Shown here: one piece after another, positions 16,985 through 24,228 of the stretch
Position numbering within the stretch: position 1 is the first letter of the stretch
Layout of the letters: each line of letters begins with the position of its first letter
Assembly: GCF_023518235.1 (NCBI RefSeq)
Contig: NZ_CP090423.1
Location: 992,001 to 1,056,000, forward strand
Direction: 5' to 3'
Length of the DNA stretch: 64,000 bases
Origin: Stenotrophomonas maltophilia
Lineage (GTDB): Bacteria > Pseudomonadota > Gammaproteobacteria > Xanthomonadales > Xanthomonadaceae
The notes under the pieces: generated by a model
Seen by the model: the letters and a program-made list of their open reading frames with translations, nothing else
Told to the model about the DNA's origin: nothing
Databases searched by the model: none
Program-made: the position numbers and the translations under genes

Positions 16985-18367
16985 TCAGTCTCCAAAGACA
17001 ATGCGGAAAGCGATGAACATGCCAAGCAACAACATCACCGTGCGCATGGCTGAGATCAGGGAACACCACCATGTAGTGCCATCCAGCGACACAGCGCCGA
17101 AGCGGCCAAAGTCGATGGTGCCCAGCTGCGGGCATGAGCCGCCGCCGAAGCCGCTGGTATCAATCAAGTCCTTGTCGAACTTCCACGACCACTTACCCGG
17201 ACCATCCACGTCCTCTGCACCCTCATGCGGGTTGCTGCCGCTGCCCTGCCCCTCGCCGGGCCGACCGGCGCACAGCTGGGCGCGCTGGGCGCGAAGCTGG
17301 TTGGCCTGAACGCTGTCACCTTCAACGCTGAACGCTGCATCGCAGTTGCCAATGTCGCCTGTCACCTTGGCGGAGTTACCCTTTTCGGCCGCGCAGCGTG
17401 TTGCCCAGGTCTGCGTTGCGATCATGCCGAGGATCGGATCCCCGCTTGTAGCTGGCGGGGTCTGGCAGTTCCCGCCGCCACTGGCGCTGTTACCGCTGCC
17501 CTCGCCCTTATCGCCATTGCCGTTGCTGCCGCCAGCACCCGGGCCGGAGCCATCGCCCGGCGTCGGCTGGTTGCCGTTGGGGGTGCCTTGGTTGTTGTAG
17601 TTCTGCGTGTTGTACGTGGTGCCGCTATTGTTGTTCGTCACGCTGGTGGATGGGCCGCTCGGCTTCCAGTCTTCACCAGGGCGATTAGTGGGCGCATTGG
17701 GAGGCGTGTTGGGCGAACTGATGCTGGCAGCCTCAGTACGCGGATTGTTCGTGGCCGTATGACCCTTCTCGTTCGCAGTGTCGCTTGCACACGTACGGAA
17801 ACCGCTCGGTGACGTAACGCACGTCCTGTCCTTGCCCTTGCACACCTGATGGCCCGAAGACGTGGTGTGGCAATACTCATCTTTGGCATCGGGCTTAGGC
17901 TGGGTGTCGGTGATGCTGCACACGTCGCCAGTGGCTTTCCACGTTCCGGAACGAACAGCGATGGCGTTGGGATTGCCACTCTCCCTGATGGAGTAGTTGG
18001 TTCCCGGGTCAAGGTTGGGCTGCACCTTGCAGCCGTTATCGCAGACACCGCCACTGTAGAGCGTGCCGTTAATCATCCCGGCCTGCCCGTCAACGCGGTT
18101 ACTGCACCTTGAGTTCGCAGGCCATGCGTAGCTCCAACCCACAGCCCTGCCGTTCAGGTCCCACGCGTAGTAGATGCCCGAACCGTCGTTGTAGTAGTTG
18201 GGCGCACACTTCATTGGCTGCCAACCAGCCGGACCGCTTTTGATATCAGCCTGACACGCCGCATACGCGCGCCCCTGATCGGGATACATGGCAGCAGTAG
18301 CAGGAAATGCCGCCAGCAGCAGGGCCATCGACGCAGCCCAGGTGCTTACGAGTCGAATGCCAGCCAT
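16985..18367 (-). CDS. pIII-like adsorption (minor coat) protein
   Basis: The product has 460 residues. A signal peptide (ends about ATAA) is followed by a Cys-rich N-terminal region, a long Gly/Asn/Pro-rich linker (about residues 200-300) and a final membrane anchor (MLLLGMFIAFRIVF). This is the architecture of gene III proteins, which bind the host pilus and TolA. Its place right after the terminator and before DUF2523/zot agrees. The N domains set host range and are usually the most variable part. Confidence 0.88.
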   Translation of the reverse strand: MAGIRLVSTWAASMALLLAAFPATAAMYPDQGRAYAACQADIKSGPAGWQPMKCAPNYYNDGSGIYYAWDLNGRAVGWSYAWPANSRCSNRVDGQAGMINGTLYSGGVCDNGCKVQPNLDPGTNYSIRESGNPNAIAVRSGTWKATGDVCSITDTQPKPDAKDEYCHTTSSGHQVCKGKDRTCVTSPSGFRTCASDTANEKGHTATNNPRTEAASISSPNTPPNAPTNRPGEDWKPSGPSTSVTNNNSGTTYNTQNYNNQGTPNGNQPTPGDGSGPGAGGSNGNGDKGEGSGNSASGGGNCQTPPATSGDPILGMIATQTWATRCAAEKGNSAKVTGDIGNCDAAFSVEGDSVQANQLRAQRAQLCAGRPGEGQGSGSNPHEGAEDVDGPGKWSWKFDKDLIDTSGFGGGSCPQLGTIDFGRFGAVSLDGTTWWCSLISAMRTVMLLLGMFIAFRIVFGD

Positions 18368-18405
18368 AGCGCCCCCAGCACTGCGACGATCACGAAATAG
18401 CCCAT
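18346..18405 (-). CDS. Possible 19-residue membrane peptide
   Basis: A tiny frame reading MGYFVIVAVLGALWLAFDS has an ATG just after the terminator and overlaps the start of the pIII gene by 22 bp. Its hydrophobic character fits pVII/pIX-type minor coat peptides of filamentous phages, though it is shorter. It could also be chance. Confidence 0.3.
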   Translation of the reverse strand: MGYFVIVAVLGALWLAFDS

Positions 18406-18415
18406 ACGGACCCCC

Positions 18416-18445
18416 AAAAAAGTAGGGGCGATGTGCGCCCCTACT
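18416..18445 (-). terminator. Intrinsic terminator after the coat protein genes
   Basis: On the minus strand AGTAGGGGCG and CGCCCCTACT form a perfect 10-bp stem with a 5-nt loop, followed by six T. It sits between the coat genes and the pIII gene, where filamentous phages have their central terminator so that coat protein is made in large excess. The stop codon of the small coat gene lies inside the stem. Confidence 0.85.
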
Positions 18446-18569
18446 TGGCCTGCTTGATGTTCCCCCACAGCAGAAAAAGCCCCTTCACCGCTGCGAGAAC
18501 CGAGAGAATCCCCGCGATGACCGAAGCGGCCGTCGCGAGGACCTCCATCACTGCTACCAGCACGGGCAT
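18441..18569 (-). CDS. Small coat-like membrane protein
   Basis: The product has 42 residues: MPVLVAVMEVLATAASVIAG, a second hydrophobic stretch ILSVLAAVKGLFLLWGNIKQ, then a basic end. Its end resembles the major coat protein (GLFLLW followed by basic residues). It has no signal peptide. It lies 15 bp after pVIII. It is probably a minor coat protein of the pVII/pIX type or a coat-related duplicate (inference). Confidence 0.65.
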   Translation of the reverse strand: MPVLVAVMEVLATAASVIAGILSVLAAVKGLFLLWGNIKQAK

Positions 18570-18584
18570 GACACCCGGCTCCGA

Positions 18585-18815
18585 TTACTTGGCGCGCTTG
18601 ATCATCGCCCACAGCAGGAACAGGCCCAGGACGCCGGCCAGCACGACCAGAATGCCGCTGACGCTGGACTTGCCGTTGGTGATTTCGGAGGTGATGGCCT
18701 CGGCCGGACCGCCACTGGCGAGCGCGGCGCCACTGGCGATCATGGCGGTGGCACCGGCAGCAACCTTGCCAGCAGCGGAACGACCGAAACGACGTGCAAC
18801 GTTCATGTACTTCAT
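18585..18815 (-). CDS. Major coat protein pVIII-like
   Basis: The product has 76 residues from the ATG at 18815. A basic N terminus and hydrophobic core end at a leader-peptidase site (ASGAALA), giving a mature protein of about 42 residues: acidic amphipathic N part, one membrane helix (SGILVVLAGVLGLFLLWAMI), and a basic KRAK end that contacts the phage DNA. This is the standard pVIII layout. It is followed by a small coat gene and a strong terminator. Confidence 0.88.
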   Translation of the reverse strand: MKYMNVARRFGRSAAGKVAAGATAMIASGAALASGGPAEAITSEITNGKSSVSGILVVLAGVLGLFLLWAMIKRAK

Positions 18816-18837
18816 GGGATGTACTCTCTTGGTTGGG

Positions 18838-19050
18838 TTAGAACCGCTCACGGGACACACGGGCGAACTGTCTGAAAACGACGCCCAGTGCCCAGCAGGC
18901 CGCGATAGCGAATGCGACTTGCGTACCCTCAGCCAGCGTGAGCGGTGGCAGAACTGGCTGAGGGTTTTCGATCCAGACCGGCACAGCGCAGACGCCATCG
19001 GTACCGATGTTCTGGACCGCACACGACTGGATGTAGACCGGCTCTGGCAT
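18838..19050 (-). CDS. Small phage membrane protein
   Basis: The product has 70 residues. Two Cys lie near the N terminus and one membrane segment (VAFAIAACWALGVVFRQFAR) near the end. It lies between the ssDNA-binding protein gene and pVIII, where filamentous phages carry small minor coat genes. The ATG is 4 bp after the preceding stop, so the genes are probably translationally linked. Confidence 0.65.
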   Translation of the reverse strand: MPEPVYIQSCAVQNIGTDGVCAVPVWIENPQPVLPPLTLAEGTQVAFAIAACWALGVVFRQFARVSRERF

Positions 19051-19053
19051 GGG

Positions 19054-19356
19054 TTATGCCTGCGCTGCCGAACGCACAGCGGCCTTCGGAATCTGGCGCA
19101 GCACGGTGAACTTGCTCAGCGATGCCACGCCCTTGTTGACCTGGAGCATCGATTCGATATCGAGCTCGTACTCGCCTTCGGGGTAGCCCGGCTGGCCCTT
19201 GTCAAGGCGCACATCGAACGGATAGGCGAAGCCGCCAGTTTCCAGCTTGGCTTTCTGCTTGCGGGTGGTGTACTCGACGTTCTCACCGGCATCGTTCTTG
19301 AAGCTGCCGCCGCGTTCATCGATTTCGTTCTTCAGGACAGTGACCTTGACGCTCAT
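19054..19356 (-). CDS. Phage ssDNA-binding protein (gene V type)
   Basis: The product has 100 residues, the size of filamentous phage helix-destabilising proteins. The sequence begins MSVKVTVLKNEIDERGGSFK and later has YPEGEYELDIESML, compatible with the OB-like gV fold that coats progeny single-stranded DNA. It directly follows the replication initiator. The assignment rests on pattern and position. Confidence 0.8.
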   Translation of the reverse strand: MSVKVTVLKNEIDERGGSFKNDAGENVEYTTRKQKAKLETGGFAYPFDVRLDKGQPGYPEGEYELDIESMLQVNKGVASLSKFTVLRQIPKAAVRSAAQA

Positions 19357-19371
19357 GTGTAATTACCCCTT

Positions 19372-20469
19372 TCAGGTTGGTTGTACGGCCACGCTTGTGG
19401 CCCAGTGCGCTGCTACGTCTCCTGTTGCCCACTTCGGCAGCTTTGGCGAAGTGCAGGATTTAAAGACCGCGACGGCCACCTCTTCATCGGGGCACGTGCG
19501 GAAAACGAAATTGACGAAGCCGCCGTATTGGCGCTTGAAATGACGGCATGCGCTTTTGAACGTCGCAACCGCTGCCGCTTTGGTCACGTCAATGCGGGAA
19601 GAAATGCAGCGCAGGAAGCGCAGCACGGGGTATGCACCAAGGAGATATGCGGCGGGATCCCGGAGCAGATCGAGCGGCAATTCCTTGCGGTTTGAAGCGC
19701 GGAACTGCGCTTCGTAGCGCACCCATGGCGAACTCTTGTCGCCCAGCTCGCGGCCTTTCTCGTAGACGCGCAACTGACGCTCGGATTTCTTGCCGCCGAC
19801 GTAAAACGTCTTGCCGTCTCCGCTGTCGTAGTCGTCCACAAGCTGCGCCTTAGGACGCTGCCCACGGTTGTCGAACTCGCCTTCGTCGTACCACTTCTGT
19901 GCCAGGCGCAATGGGTACTGCCCGAGAAGATCATCGGCGCAGGCGTCAACTCGGGTTAGGCGTCCGCCGCAGCTTTCGAGCTTCGCTCGAAGCTCCAGCC
20001 ACCGCTGCGCATGGCCGCAGCGCGCAGCGGCTACCGCCTTGCAACCATCGCCGGTTAGCTCAATGCGGGCGGTATACGTGCCATCGGCGCGGCGGCAGTG
20101 ATCACCGCCTAACTCGATCATGCCGACGAACTTTTTCTCGGCATTGATGATCTTGACGCGCCACAGGTAGAAGCGCCCTCCCCCTGCCACCTCATCCAGT
20201 TCAAGGCCCAGCCCAGCGAAGAACCAGCAGAACATCTGTAGGGCGACCACCCGAGCGTTATCGGCGCTGTAGTCGATCCAGTTGCGGACCTCTTCGAAAG
20301 AGTCGCCGTCGCGGAAGGCCAGCTCGTTGAGGACCGCGAACATGTCAACCGAAGCGGAAAACCAGTCAATGCCGACCGTCAGGGTTCCCTCGGGGTTCCT
20401 GAATTCACTGACTCCCCTGTTAGACGAGGGGAGTCCCGACCCGGCCGGCACTGCGCGATCACCGGCCAT
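19372..20469 (-). CDS. Filamentous phage replication initiation protein (RstA/pII type)
   Basis: About 365 residues from the ATG at 20469, which overlaps the small upstream gene; a longer reading to 20592 would run into that gene. The core reads GTLTVGIDWFSASVDMFA, GRLTRVDACADDLLGQYP and ERQLRVYEKGRELGDKSSPW, the blocks conserved in rolling-circle initiators of the Phage_rep/RstA family. It nicks the phage origin and starts plus-strand synthesis (known of the family). Confidence 0.88.
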   Translation of the reverse strand: MAGDRAVPAGSGLPSSNRGVSEFRNPEGTLTVGIDWFSASVDMFAVLNELAFRDGDSFEEVRNWIDYSADNARVVALQMFCWFFAGLGLELDEVAGGGRFYLWRVKIINAEKKFVGMIELGGDHCRRADGTYTARIELTGDGCKAVAAARCGHAQRWLELRAKLESCGGRLTRVDACADDLLGQYPLRLAQKWYDEGEFDNRGQRPKAQLVDDYDSGDGKTFYVGGKKSERQLRVYEKGRELGDKSSPWVRYEAQFRASNRKELPLDLLRDPAAYLLGAYPVLRFLRCISSRIDVTKAAAVATFKSACRHFKRQYGGFVNFVFRTCPDEEVAVAVFKSCTSPKLPKWATGDVAAHWATSVAVQPT

Positions 20470-20653
20470 ACTCGACCTCGTACAAGCGGCAGGCACGGTC
20501 GTTACCGGCGATGCAGGCGCTGCGCATCGCTTTACGTTCCGCAACCACGGCGCTCCAGTCGTCCGCCAACGCCGTGCCGATCCAGAAACCAAGCCCTGCC
20601 CCGCAGACCATGAAAATGACGAAGGGAACCACCCACCAATCGAACTTACGCAC
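20459..20653 (-). CDS. Small phage membrane protein (GTG start)
   Basis: The GTG at 20653 is chosen because a GGAGG site stands 6 nt upstream; the longer reading from a TTG at 20677 lacks one. The product has about 64 residues with a membrane segment (WWVVPFVIFMVCGAGLGFWI) and a Cys-containing charged tail. It overlaps the preceding gene by 8 bp and the replication gene by 11 bp, so the three form a coupled unit. Function unknown. Confidence 0.65.
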   Translation of the reverse strand: MRKFDWWVVPFVIFMVCGAGLGFWIGTALADDWSAVVAERKAMRSACIAGNDRACRLYEVEYGR

Positions 20654-20924
20654 GGATGGCCTCCTGCTGTTCGGCAAAGCGGGCTGCGGCCAGCAGATCG
20701 CCGCGCTTGGTGGCAGCGATTTCGGCCTGATAGAGGGTTTCGTGATCAGCGGTCCAGCCGGTTGCGGCCAGTTCGGCGCGTGCCTGGGCTACGAAGGCGA
20801 CTTCGCGTGCAGCACGGCGGGACGAATCCCCTACCCGACCGATGCACCACGAAGCCAGCTTGACCAGCCCGAACGAGACGGCTGCGGTAGAACCCAGCAG
20901 CGCGACGGAAATGAGTGCATCCAT
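20646..20924 (-). CDS. Hypothetical phage protein with N-terminal membrane helix
   Basis: The product has 92 residues from the ATG at 20924. One hydrophobic segment (ISVALLGSTAAVSFGLVKLA) is followed by an Ala/Glu/Arg-rich helix. It is the first leftward gene of the early unit and is divergent from the repressor. Its upstream gap holds palindromes. Function unknown. Confidence 0.6.
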   Translation of the reverse strand: MDALISVALLGSTAAVSFGLVKLASWCIGRVGDSSRRAAREVAFVAQARAELAATGWTADHETLYQAEIAATKRGDLLAAARFAEQQEAIRA

Positions 20925-20998
20925 GTGCCCTACCCCTCCCCAAGCCCCTACCCCAAGGGAACCCGCCAGCGGCCTTGGGGTGCCGGTGGCGGGGGTTT

Positions 20999-21056
20999 CC
21001 AAGCCTCTTGGAATCCGGGTGTGATTCAATACCCTTGTAAACCACATGTCAAGGGT
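20999..21056. promoter_or_regulatory. Palindromes in the divergent repressor/early-gene gap
   Basis: CCAAGCCTCTTGG (20999-21011) is a 13-bp near-perfect palindrome. ACCCTTG (21031-21037) and CAAGGGT (21050-21056) form a second inverted repeat whose right arm is just before the repressor start and includes its probable ribosome-binding site. They are candidate operators for the phage repressor (inference). Confidence 0.5.
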
Positions 21057-21063
21057 CTTGGAA

Positions 21064-21486
21064 ATGTCGACTATCGATGCACTGCTGGACGCCGCCAAGG
21101 CTGCTACTGGGGCAAACAACGATTCGGAGCTCGCTGCGCGGCTCGGTGTGCGGCCAAGTTCGGTCAGCAACTACCGCAAAGGGGTGTCTCTGCCGAATGC
21201 AGTCGTGTGCGCGACATTGGCTGGCTTGACGGGAGAACCACTTGTCAAGGTGATCGGAATCGTGGGGGAGGCGCGGGCAATAAGCCGCGAAGAGAAGGCG
21301 GTTTGGCGAAAGCTCGCCGCCATGGCAATGGCGCTATGCCTGGCAGTCGGATTCTCCCTGCCCCATAAGGCTCAGGCGGCCGTTCCGGGCTTCGATAACG
21401 CACACGTTGTATACATTATGCGAAATGCTGTATCCGCCTTGTCGCGGTTCGTTGGCTCCGCATTGCAATGGCTCGGCCTCTGGTGA
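21064..21486 (+). CDS. Phage repressor-like HTH protein spanning the attachment site
   Basis: The product has 140 residues from the ATG at 21064 (AGGG 8 nt upstream). The N-terminal region has a helix-turn-helix of the XRE/DUF3693 sort (SELAARLGVRPSSVSNYRKG). A hydrophobic segment (LAAMAMALCLAVGFSL) and a short tail follow. The dif-like attR at 21399-21426 lies inside the frame, so integration changes what follows codon 120. In the circular phage the frame would read on into the left end and finish ...WLGLWLGSCLRPGTPAKDEI. In the prophage the tail stops after WLGLW. Confidence 0.8.
   Translation: MSTIDALLDAAKAATGANNDSELAARLGVRPSSVSNYRKGVSLPNAVVCATLAGLTGEPLVKVIGIVGEARAISREEKAVWRKLAAMAMALCLAVGFSLPHKAQAAVPGFDNAHVVYIMRNAVSALSRFVGSALQWLGLW
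21399..21426 (-). other. dif-like site, attR of the filamentous prophage
   Basis: On the minus strand it has the same XerC arm (ATTTCGCATAA) and centre (TGTATA) as the left site, but the other arm (CAACGTGTGCG) departs from a XerD site. This is the form expected where the phage half-site joins the chromosomal XerC arm. Confidence 0.75.
21410..21483. repeat. 74-bp direct repeat, right copy
   Basis: Identical by eye to 13685-13758. Because the identity goes 57 bp past the XerC arm, the DNA right of attR looks like the left end of another phage copy rather than naive chromosome. Confidence 0.85.
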
Positions 21487-21540
21487 CTGCCACAACGGAA
21501 ACGCCCCAGATCCCACAGCTGTCCGCCCGTATTTCCCCAC

Positions 21541-21660
21541 AAGGACGCCCGCGATTTCCAGATCTCCCCCAAAGATGCCCTTGATTCCTGGATCCGCACC
21601 TAAGACGCCCTCGATTTCTGGCTCCACATCCAGCTCGCCCTTGAGTTCCCAACTGCGCAC
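21541..21660. repeat. Four tandem 30-bp units
   Basis: Units start at 21541, 21571, 21601 and 21631. Shared core: GACGCCCTCGATTTCTGG and variants. Read on the minus strand they give ten-residue repeats (EIEGVLGADP, GIKGIFGGDL, EIAGVLVGKY). A related three-unit array is at 36520-36609. The rest of 21487-22059 has no convincing gene apart from the regulator remnant at 21693. Confidence 0.6.
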
Positions 21661-21692
21661 CTGATCGGTCAGAGCTTGTCGCCTGCACTTCC

Positions 21693-21780
21693 CAGTTCCG
21701 CCAGTCGCGACATTGGTCGCAAGAACAATTAGACGAGATCTCGGGCCTGAACGTGCGAACAGTTCAGCGGGTTGAGCAGG
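21693..21780 (+). pseudogene. Remnant of the XRE regulator gene (copy of part of 35629-36303)
   Basis: About 88 bp are nearly identical to about 35690-35777 (CAGTTCCGCCAGT..., then the stretch encoding SQEQLAEISGLNVRTVQRVE). It then breaks off into unrelated sequence. It has lost start and end. Confidence 0.7.
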
Positions 21781-22059
21781 ACTACAACACCGCGACTTCC
21801 CTGGGTGACGCGCCACGCCCCGCTCCACCTGCTCAAGCGCGTCGCTCGCCCCCTGACCAAGCTTTGACCTTAACTGGGCGTCGGTGACTCCCTCCCGTTC
21901 TGGTCGGCATCTGGGCCTTGTAGCGGCTCAAGCGCTGAGCTATAACGCCTTAGCCAGTCGCTATAAAGCGCCGGTGTTGTGCCCGCATAGCCAATAGGCT
22001 CCGGGTGCCCGAGGTCCACCCAATGGGGGCACGGGAATCCTTCGATTCCGGAGCCATCC

Positions 22060-22467
22060 ATGACCGCCAAACGCCGCAGATCCCTTCGCACTTCTGCCTT
22101 CTACGCCCAATCGGGCCGTTGCTTCTATTGCGGCCTGCCGATGTGGCTCACTGCACCCTCAGAGCTCGGGCTGAAGGCCAGTAAGGCCCGAGCCTTTCAA
22201 TGCACCGCCGAGCACCTGGTGGCCCAACAGGACGGGGGCAGAGACGTGTCCGGGAACGTGGTGGCCGCGCATAGCCGGTGCAACCAGGGCAGGCACCAGC
22301 GGAAGGGACCAGCCCCTTCCGCTGAAGCGTTCCGGGCGCTGGTTCAGACGCGGCTGGCAATGGGGAGATGGTGGTCCCGACTGCCATCAGGGATTGCACG
22401 TGCTTCCGTATGGCCAATTGAATTGAATCTTTGCAAGGAATCGGCAGCTGCTTGCCTGATTCGCTAG
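22060..22467 (+). CDS. HNH endonuclease family protein
   Basis: The product has 135 residues. A zinc-knuckle CFYCG is followed by the HNH core AEHLVAQQDGGRDVSGNVVA, AHSRCNQGRHQRK. GGAG precedes the ATG. The last 20 residues look less conserved, so the true end of the ancestral protein may have been shorter. The gene overlaps the end of the cyclase-like gene by 4 bp in convergent orientation. Such small HNH proteins are often phage- or island-borne. It is a predicted metal-dependent DNA nuclease; target unknown. Confidence 0.85.
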   Translation: MTAKRRRSLRTSAFYAQSGRCFYCGLPMWLTAPSELGLKASKARAFQCTAEHLVAQQDGGRDVSGNVVAAHSRCNQGRHQRKGPAPSAEAFRALVQTRLAMGRWWSRLPSGIARASVWPIELNLCKESAAACLIR

Positions 22468-23240
22468 TCCACACTAGTGGCGCCCGGTTGCGGTGCTAGA
22501 ACGGCGAGTCTGCTGCGAAATGGTCGCGCATTGGGCCTAACAAGGTCTGCGACCCTGTCAACACGTCCGAGAATTCCACCTGTCGCCACCTTCTCGTTCC
22601 AATATCGTTCCATCCACTCGGCTTTATCCAGGATCTTACCCGGAGCGCCTAGCAGCCTCTTGGCGATGAAATGCCGGATGAGAGCGGCCTGGCTATCGAG
22701 AATCACGACGCCCGCCCTTGGATTAGAGTCATAAGCGCTGTACGAGATCAGATAGTGGACATAGTGGCGGTCTGGCTCTTCGTCATCCCACGTCAACAGG
22801 TTGCTTAACCCCGCAGCGCGAGCATCCGATCGCACCTCTTCGCTCACGAGCACCATGGGATTGCGTGCTTCCTTACATTCCATGCGATAGGCGTCCAGCA
22901 TCGCCGGTCCGAAGATCATCTGAGAATCATGATGAATGCTTCCAACTGTGAGCCCTCCACGTATCAATATATCAACCACTAGCAGGTTCTCGGCCAACAT
23001 TCTGATGCAGCTCAGGATGTCGGCAAGGCCAGCAGGAGAGCGGCTGCTTGATATGACGATGCAGTCGCTGAAGTAAGTGAACAAAAGTCCTGTTGCTGGG
23101 TTGCAGCACGCTGTGTTCTTTAGTCTGTCGATGGCCTCTGCTATTTCATCAAGCTTGCTCATGTCGGCTGCCGACTCTTGGACAAGTGCGGAGAACCCGA
23201 GCATGTCGATGAAGGCGACGTACTTATCTTGGTAGAGCAT
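22464..23240 (-). CDS. Class III nucleotide-cyclase-like protein
   Basis: About 258 residues from the ATG at 23240 (AAGGAG 8 nt upstream). The order matches a cyclase homology domain: VAFIDMLGFSAL (first metal Asp), LLFTYFSDCIVISS (second Asp), then LIRGGLTVGSI (R-x-G-hhxG motif) and FGPAMLDAYRME, with VLVSEEV near 165. Proteins of this type include adenylyl/guanylyl cyclases and the pyrimidine cyclases of Pycsar defence. No transmembrane or TIR effector of the known Pycsar type is adjacent; divergent upstream is a two-gene unit with a nuclease-like product. Substrate unknown; cyclase activity is inference. Confidence 0.65.
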   Translation of the reverse strand: MLYQDKYVAFIDMLGFSALVQESAADMSKLDEIAEAIDRLKNTACCNPATGLLFTYFSDCIVISSSRSPAGLADILSCIRMLAENLLVVDILIRGGLTVGSIHHDSQMIFGPAMLDAYRMECKEARNPMVLVSEEVRSDARAAGLSNLLTWDDEEPDRHYVHYLISYSAYDSNPRAGVVILDSQAALIRHFIAKRLLGAPGKILDKAEWMERYWNEKVATGGILGRVDRVADLVRPNARPFRSRLAVLAPQPGATSVD

Positions 23241-23466
23241 GAAGAACTCCTTAGATGGTCGTGCCCATGGTGCCGAGGGCGGTTCCATTTGACCAGCGGG
23301 TGCGGGGCACGTCATAGGCCATGGAGCAATGTCAGCGACCTGGCTCGCGCACTAGTCTCGCAGAGGCTTGTTACGGCGCATCTTCGCATCGGATAGAAGC
23401 GAGCGAACGAGAGAGTTGAAGTCCATCCTGGCCCTAAAAGTTTCCTTCACCCTTGGTTAAACGAAT

Positions 23467-23490
23467 GTCCGCTTTCGGTCAGAAGCGGAC
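23467..23490. repeat. REP-like palindrome GTCCGCTT-8-AAGCGGAC
   Basis: Perfect 8-bp arms with an 8-nt loop. A second copy lies at 24980-25003 and a degenerate one at about 24929-24955. The three surround the two-gene unit 23779-24878. The gap 23241-23778 holds this palindrome and no convincing gene. Confidence 0.6.
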
Positions 23491-23778
23491 CAAAGTAGCC
23501 GGTGCTCTTCGCAGCCCGTACGCGACTTGGAGTCATATCATCAATCTGTATCAGGGCTCAGACCTAAGTGCCTGATGGTCCAATTCAGCGACACTATCCA
23601 GCTTCGGCGTCATCGCACACTTCGGGATACAGCCAGCGCGATCCGCTTATGGAACCAAACCGCACTGTGCCTTACTCTTAAGGAACATTGCCAACGGCAA
23701 CCTTCGGCAATTGAATTTAGAGAATCCGGGCGGTTCATCCCGCGCGGCCCGTTAATGTCTACAGCTGTGGAGTTGTGA

Positions 23779-24228
23779 ATGGCAGAAGATCAAGGTGGTG
23801 AAGAGGTAATTAGGGAGATAGGGAAGGCGCTAGCCCTTGCGTCTGAGCTTGATCCACAAATTGTTAGATCGCTTCGCTCCGCGATTGTTCAGGCGATGTC
23901 TGATTACGAGGACGACACGAATGCACAAGCTGCAGCCGCACTTGCGGCGGTTCTCGATTTTAGACCTGTGACGACCCAAGACGCCCTCTCGCAAACCTTG
24001 GGTGAGATCGGGAAGCTGGTCCAAGGTCTCACCGGACTGGAGGACGTTCATTACACTGTTGAGACACCAGAAGGTCGCCGAGTTCGCTCAATCCGGTCAC
24101 ATCTACCAACTGTATCACCCCAGCGTTTGACGGATCACGAGCAGGCAGATCTTGAGGCCTATATCGCTCGATATCTGCCACCGGACGACCCTCGCGAGGA
24201 ACACGCGCCACGAGGACCGCGACTGTGA
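23779..24228 (+). CDS. Hypothetical protein, first gene of a two-gene unit
   Basis: The product has 149 residues, acidic and helical (EVIREIGKALALASELDPQI), with a central LGEIGKLVQGLTGLEDVHYT segment and a Pro/Arg-rich end. No known motif was recognised. Its stop overlaps the GTG start of the nuclease-like gene by 4 bp, so the products are probably made together and may act together. It is divergent from the cyclase-like gene, about 540 bp away. Confidence 0.6.
   Translation: MAEDQGGEEVIREIGKALALASELDPQIVRSLRSAIVQAMSDYEDDTNAQAAAALAAVLDFRPVTTQDALSQTLGEIGKLVQGLTGLEDVHYTVETPEGRRVRSIRSHLPTVSPQRLTDHEQADLEAYIARYLPPDDPREEHAPRGPRL

Larger units (their letters stand above)
13685..21415. mobile_element. 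Filamentous (Inoviridae-type) prophage integrated at dif
   Basis: The region between the two dif-like sites has the classic modules of a filamentous phage, transcribed leftwards: replication initiator and ssDNA-binding protein, major coat protein, minor coat and pIII-like adsorption protein, DUF2523 minor coat protein and Zot assembly ATPase, then accessory genes including a TraX-like acetylase. A divergent repressor sits at the right end. No integrase or transposase lies inside, which fits XerCD-dependent integration. All core genes are open, so the prophage may be productive (inference). Confidence 0.88.

Noticed and set aside
23527..23778. Plus-strand frame of 83 residues before the two-gene unit
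   Set aside because: No coherent protein pattern and no ribosome-binding site; likely non-coding leader DNA.
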